Positions 52,316-53,315 of a stretch of 53,315 nucleotides of DNA are shown in pieces. Each line of letters starts with the position of its first letter. The stretch's first letter is position 1. The translations under genes and the position numbers were made by a program. The DNA lies in the IMG/VR virus record IMGVR_UViG_3300023278_000762, positions 1 through 53,315 of that record. The stretch is one strand, 5' to 3'. This DNA is from a virus. The notes under the pieces are model-generated. The model ran no database searches and was not told the DNA's origin. It was given only the letters and a program-made list of their open reading frames with translations.

Positions 52316-52505
52316 AATATCTTCTTTTTATTGACATATACATTTTTTCAACCGCTAAAAACATTACATCTTCACGTATAGCATTGTACTCATCACCGTC
52401 TTGATTAAAGTCTTCTAATTGCCAATCAACACTATCATACATTAGTTCTTTTGTAACGTCAGCTATGCCTTGAGCGATGTCATTAAGTTCTTCTAATTTA
52501 TTCAT
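52302..52505 (-). CDS. Small acidic protein of unknown function
   Basis: 67 residues, acidic and helical (LNDIAQGIADVTKELMYDSVDWQLEDFNQDGDEYNAIREDVMFLAVEKMYMSIKRRY). It overlaps the deoxyribonucleotidase by 14 bases. It contains a copy of the GATGCTATACGTG-type motif in NAIRED. Function unknown. Confidence 0.6.
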   Translation of the reverse strand: MNKLEELNDIAQGIADVTKELMYDSVDWQLEDFNQDGDEYNAIREDVMFLAVEKMYMSIKRRYYEQE

Positions 52506-52507
52506 AG

Positions 52508-52687
52508 TTATTTTCTTATATAGGTTAGTCCTTTGTAGTTAAACCATTGACTTATTCCGTCAGTATCGTTTTCTTCATCCCACTTGAAAGCGAATGATGG
52601 AGGTAAGTTACCTACAGTATAAGGCTTGTATAGTACTTTGCCTAGTTTGATATTGTTTGTTGTTCTTTGTACTTTAATTGATTCCAT
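52508..52687 (-). CDS. Small basic protein of unknown function
   Basis: 59 residues from the ATG at 52687. A longer version from a GTG at 52765 would run through the tRNA-like RNA and is rejected. Sequence ESIKVQRTTNNIKLGKVLYKPYTVGNLPPSFAFKWDEENDTDGISQWFNYKGLTYIRK, basic with Trp/Phe/Tyr. It ends two bases before the next gene's ATG. Function unknown. Confidence 0.55.
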   Translation of the reverse strand: MESIKVQRTTNNIKLGKVLYKPYTVGNLPPSFAFKWDEENDTDGISQWFNYKGLTYIRK

Positions 52688-52707
52688 ATTGTTTATTTTT
52701 AAATTAG

Positions 52708-52785
52708 TGGAGGTGGAGAGAATCGAACTCTCTTCCGCAATAGTTCCATATAGGCTTTCTATCACGTCAAAACCAGGTCACCCCC
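52708..52785 (-). ncRNA. Stand-alone tmRNA tRNA-like domain (78 nt)
   Basis: Read leftward: acceptor strand GGGGGUG, then the tmRNA-type D region CCUGGUUUUGACG (bacterial tmRNA has CUGG-N-UUCGACG). A P2-like stem (GUGAUAG with CUAUUGC) is capped by a CC...GG mini-hairpin. The T arm GAGAG-UUCGAUU-CUCUC and acceptor strand CACCUCC with discriminator A close it. All seven acceptor pairs form, and the third is G-U, the alanyl-tRNA synthetase identity pair. The 3' CCA is not encoded. In ordinary tmRNA about 250-300 bases of tag and pseudoknots lie inside P2; here there are none. It would be charged and bound by SmpB but encode no tag. It is not a normal tRNA: no anticodon arm. Confidence 0.75.
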
Positions 52786-53070
52786 GTGTGCTACAAGCTA
52801 GGGTAATAACTATTGAGTGTTTTTAGTGGAGGGCTAAGAACCTCATACACTTGCATTATCACTCGCATTACTACTCGATACTAACTTGTAGCTACTAGCA
52901 ATTCACTTATGTGATTTAGGTACCGCTCCTCGCGGTATCTTTACAGCATTCGCCCACCTAAACCCTAATTAAGCTACTCGTCTAGTTTATTATAGGAAGC
53001 GTGATCGGCGTCTAATACATTTTCGTCGTTAGATATACCGGCCGGTCCGCTAATGTTTGCTTCCTTATTA
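52786..53070 (-). ncRNA. Long structured RNA region upstream of the tmRNA-like domain
   Basis: 285 bases with no gene, rich in self-complementarity when read leftward. A 12-bp stem joins GCUACAAGUUAG (52892-52881) to CUAGCUUGUAGC (52801-52790), whose end is four bases from the tRNA-like domain. Inside it GUAAU/AUUAC and GAGUG/CACUC pair further. A separate hairpin has UUUAGGU/ACCUAAA arms and a UACCGC/GCGGUA stem (about 52915-52962). AGGAAGC/GCUUCCU arms enclose the start, which contains AACGACGAAAA. The 26-bp motif copy D lies five bases upstream, so the whole could be one transcript of about 360 nt, the length of a tmRNA. Function unknown. Confidence 0.5.
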
Positions 53071-53074
53071 CATA

Positions 53075-53100
53075 TATATTATCGATCGGTGATCGTATTA
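53075..53100 (-). promoter_or_regulatory. 26-bp motif copy D, candidate promoter of the RNA region
   Basis: Read leftward: TAATACGA, six variable bases, then ATCGATAATATA; identical outside the variable core to copy C. It stands directly before the structured RNA and tmRNA-like domain, with no coding sequence following at the usual 22-24 base spacing. This suggests that it drives a non-coding transcript. Confidence 0.65.
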
Positions 53101-53110
53101 TGTTTGTGTA

Positions 53111-53218
53111 TTATTTGTACCATCCGTATGTAGGCAATTTCTTGCATCTTTTTCTTTTCACACTTCCACAACTAGCAAGCATGGATCCTAGTATTATTAG
53201 TAATATTATTTTCTTCAT
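53111..53218 (-). CDS. Small lipoprotein
   Basis: 35 residues. MKKIILLIILGSMLASCGSVKRKRCKKLPTYGWYK: a short signal peptide with lipobox LASC (Cys17 lipidation site), then a basic tail. The ATG overlaps the preceding gene's stop (ATGA). Very short lipoproteins with this basic, Cys-Lys-containing tail are common in flavobacterial phages; an outer-membrane, superinfection or lysis role is possible. The lipobox is the firm part. Confidence 0.6.
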   Translation of the reverse strand: MKKIILLIILGSMLASCGSVKRKRCKKLPTYGWYK

Positions 53219-53315
53219 AATATTGTTTTTAAATGGTTTTTAATTAGTTGTACATCTTCATCTGGTATGTCGCCATACTCGTCTTCTTCTCTTTGCATAA
53301 TACAATCATAGATCG
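53215..53315 (-). CDS. Partial small acidic protein at the right edge
   Basis: Frame open to the window edge, ending MQREEDEYGDIPDEDVQLIKNHLKTIL. The earliest in-window ATG is at 53298, but IYDCI upstream keeps the frame open, so the true start is probably outside. It overlaps the lipoprotein start (ATGA). Function unknown. Confidence 0.45.
   Translation of the reverse strand, partial: IYDCIMQREEDEYGDIPDEDVQLIKNHLKTIL

Larger units (their letters stand above)
35077..52387 (-). repeat. Dispersed asymmetric GATGCTATACGTG motif
   Basis: In the displayed (+) strand the core is CACGTATAGCATC. Best copies lie at 44742-44760, 46461-46474, 49813-49830 (one change), 51007-51020 and 52371-52387. Weaker copies are at 35077-35088, 40523-40537 and 47169-47182. 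All point the same way on the chromosome, whatever the gene direction, and fall in different reading frames (DAIR in several genes, CYTR in the ligase, VLYV in the 50-residue gene). This is a DNA-level signal, not a protein motif. Confidence 0.6.

Noticed and set aside
52508-52765. Long form of the 59-residue gene starting at GTG 52765
   Set aside because: It would read through the T arm and acceptor of the tmRNA-like RNA; the ATG at 52687 is adequate.
52708-52785. An ordinary tRNA gene
   Set aside because: No anticodon stem with seven-base loop can be drawn, and the D region has the tmRNA-specific CUGG..UUGACG sequence.
52708-53070. A standard permuted (two-piece) tmRNA gene
   Set aside because: In permuted genes the CCA end precedes the GGG end; here the 5' acceptor, P2 and 3' acceptor are consecutive and in normal order.
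53075-53100. T7 RNA polymerase promoters (motif begins TAATACGA)
   Set aside because: Only the first eight bases match; the T7 CTCACTATAGGG core is absent, the motif continues ATCGATAATATA and no T7-type RNA polymerase gene is visible here.
1-53315. CRISPR array, insertion sequence, integrase or attachment site
   Set aside because: No regularly spaced direct repeats outside the tail fibre, no transposase or recombinase motif and no att-like duplication were seen.

Overview
The window reads as about 53 kb of a lytic, tailed, short-tailed (podovirus-like) double-stranded DNA phage, without either genome end. The host is probably a marine Bacteroidetes/flavobacterium. Reasons: strong A+T bias with AGA/TTA/AAA codon use, start codons preceded by AAAAATT-type leaders instead of Shine-Dalgarno sequences, small lipoproteins with an LASC-type lipobox, and short SPAK-motif proteins that I associate with flavobacterial phages. 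The layout resembles large flavobacterial podoviruses, but I could not run a database comparison.

Left two thirds (1-37,301, all + strand) is the virion and lysis module. It starts inside a repeat-built tail fibre with a C-terminal S74-type chaperone, then a chaperonin cassette (GroEL, GroES and, a little downstream, a candidate tandem GroES-like protein). A run of small proteins follows, including a basic protein and an HExxH mini-protein. Next come DNA packaging and head genes (candidate small terminase, large terminase, portal, scaffold-like, major capsid), connector proteins and a large nozzle/stabilisation protein. After an Ig-like-domain protein come three internal/ejection proteins, the last a 2841-residue giant with a metalloprotease-like motif and a zeta-toxin/polynucleotide-kinase-like P-loop. 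Lysis-type genes (membrane coiled coil, secreted thioredoxin-fold protein, M15 peptidase) and Lys/Cys-rich small proteins close the module.

A perfect 14-bp hairpin at 37,304-37,336 separates the two convergent transcription units.

Right third (37,355-53,315, all - strand) is the metabolism/replication module, transcribed right to left. It holds ribonucleotide reductase (NrdA, NrdB), thymidylate synthase, MazG-type pyrophosphohydrolases and a deoxyribonucleotidase for dNTP supply. For replication and recombination there are a T7-like primase-helicase, an SSB-like protein, a PD-(D/E)XK exonuclease paired with an ERF annealing protein, a T7-endonuclease-I-like resolvase and an ATP-dependent DNA ligase. 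A sigma-70-family factor and an HTH protein could regulate transcription. No DNA polymerase or RNA polymerase is visible, so at least one essential replication gene lies outside the window.

The most unusual region is the far right. Four copies of a 26-bp promoter-like motif precede small early genes. Next to them is a 78-nt RNA that folds as the complete tRNA-like domain of tmRNA, including the G3-U70 alanine identity pair, but with no mRNA-like region. It sits directly downstream of a long structured RNA. Together with the GroEL/GroES/double-GroES set, this is the best candidate for something undescribed.
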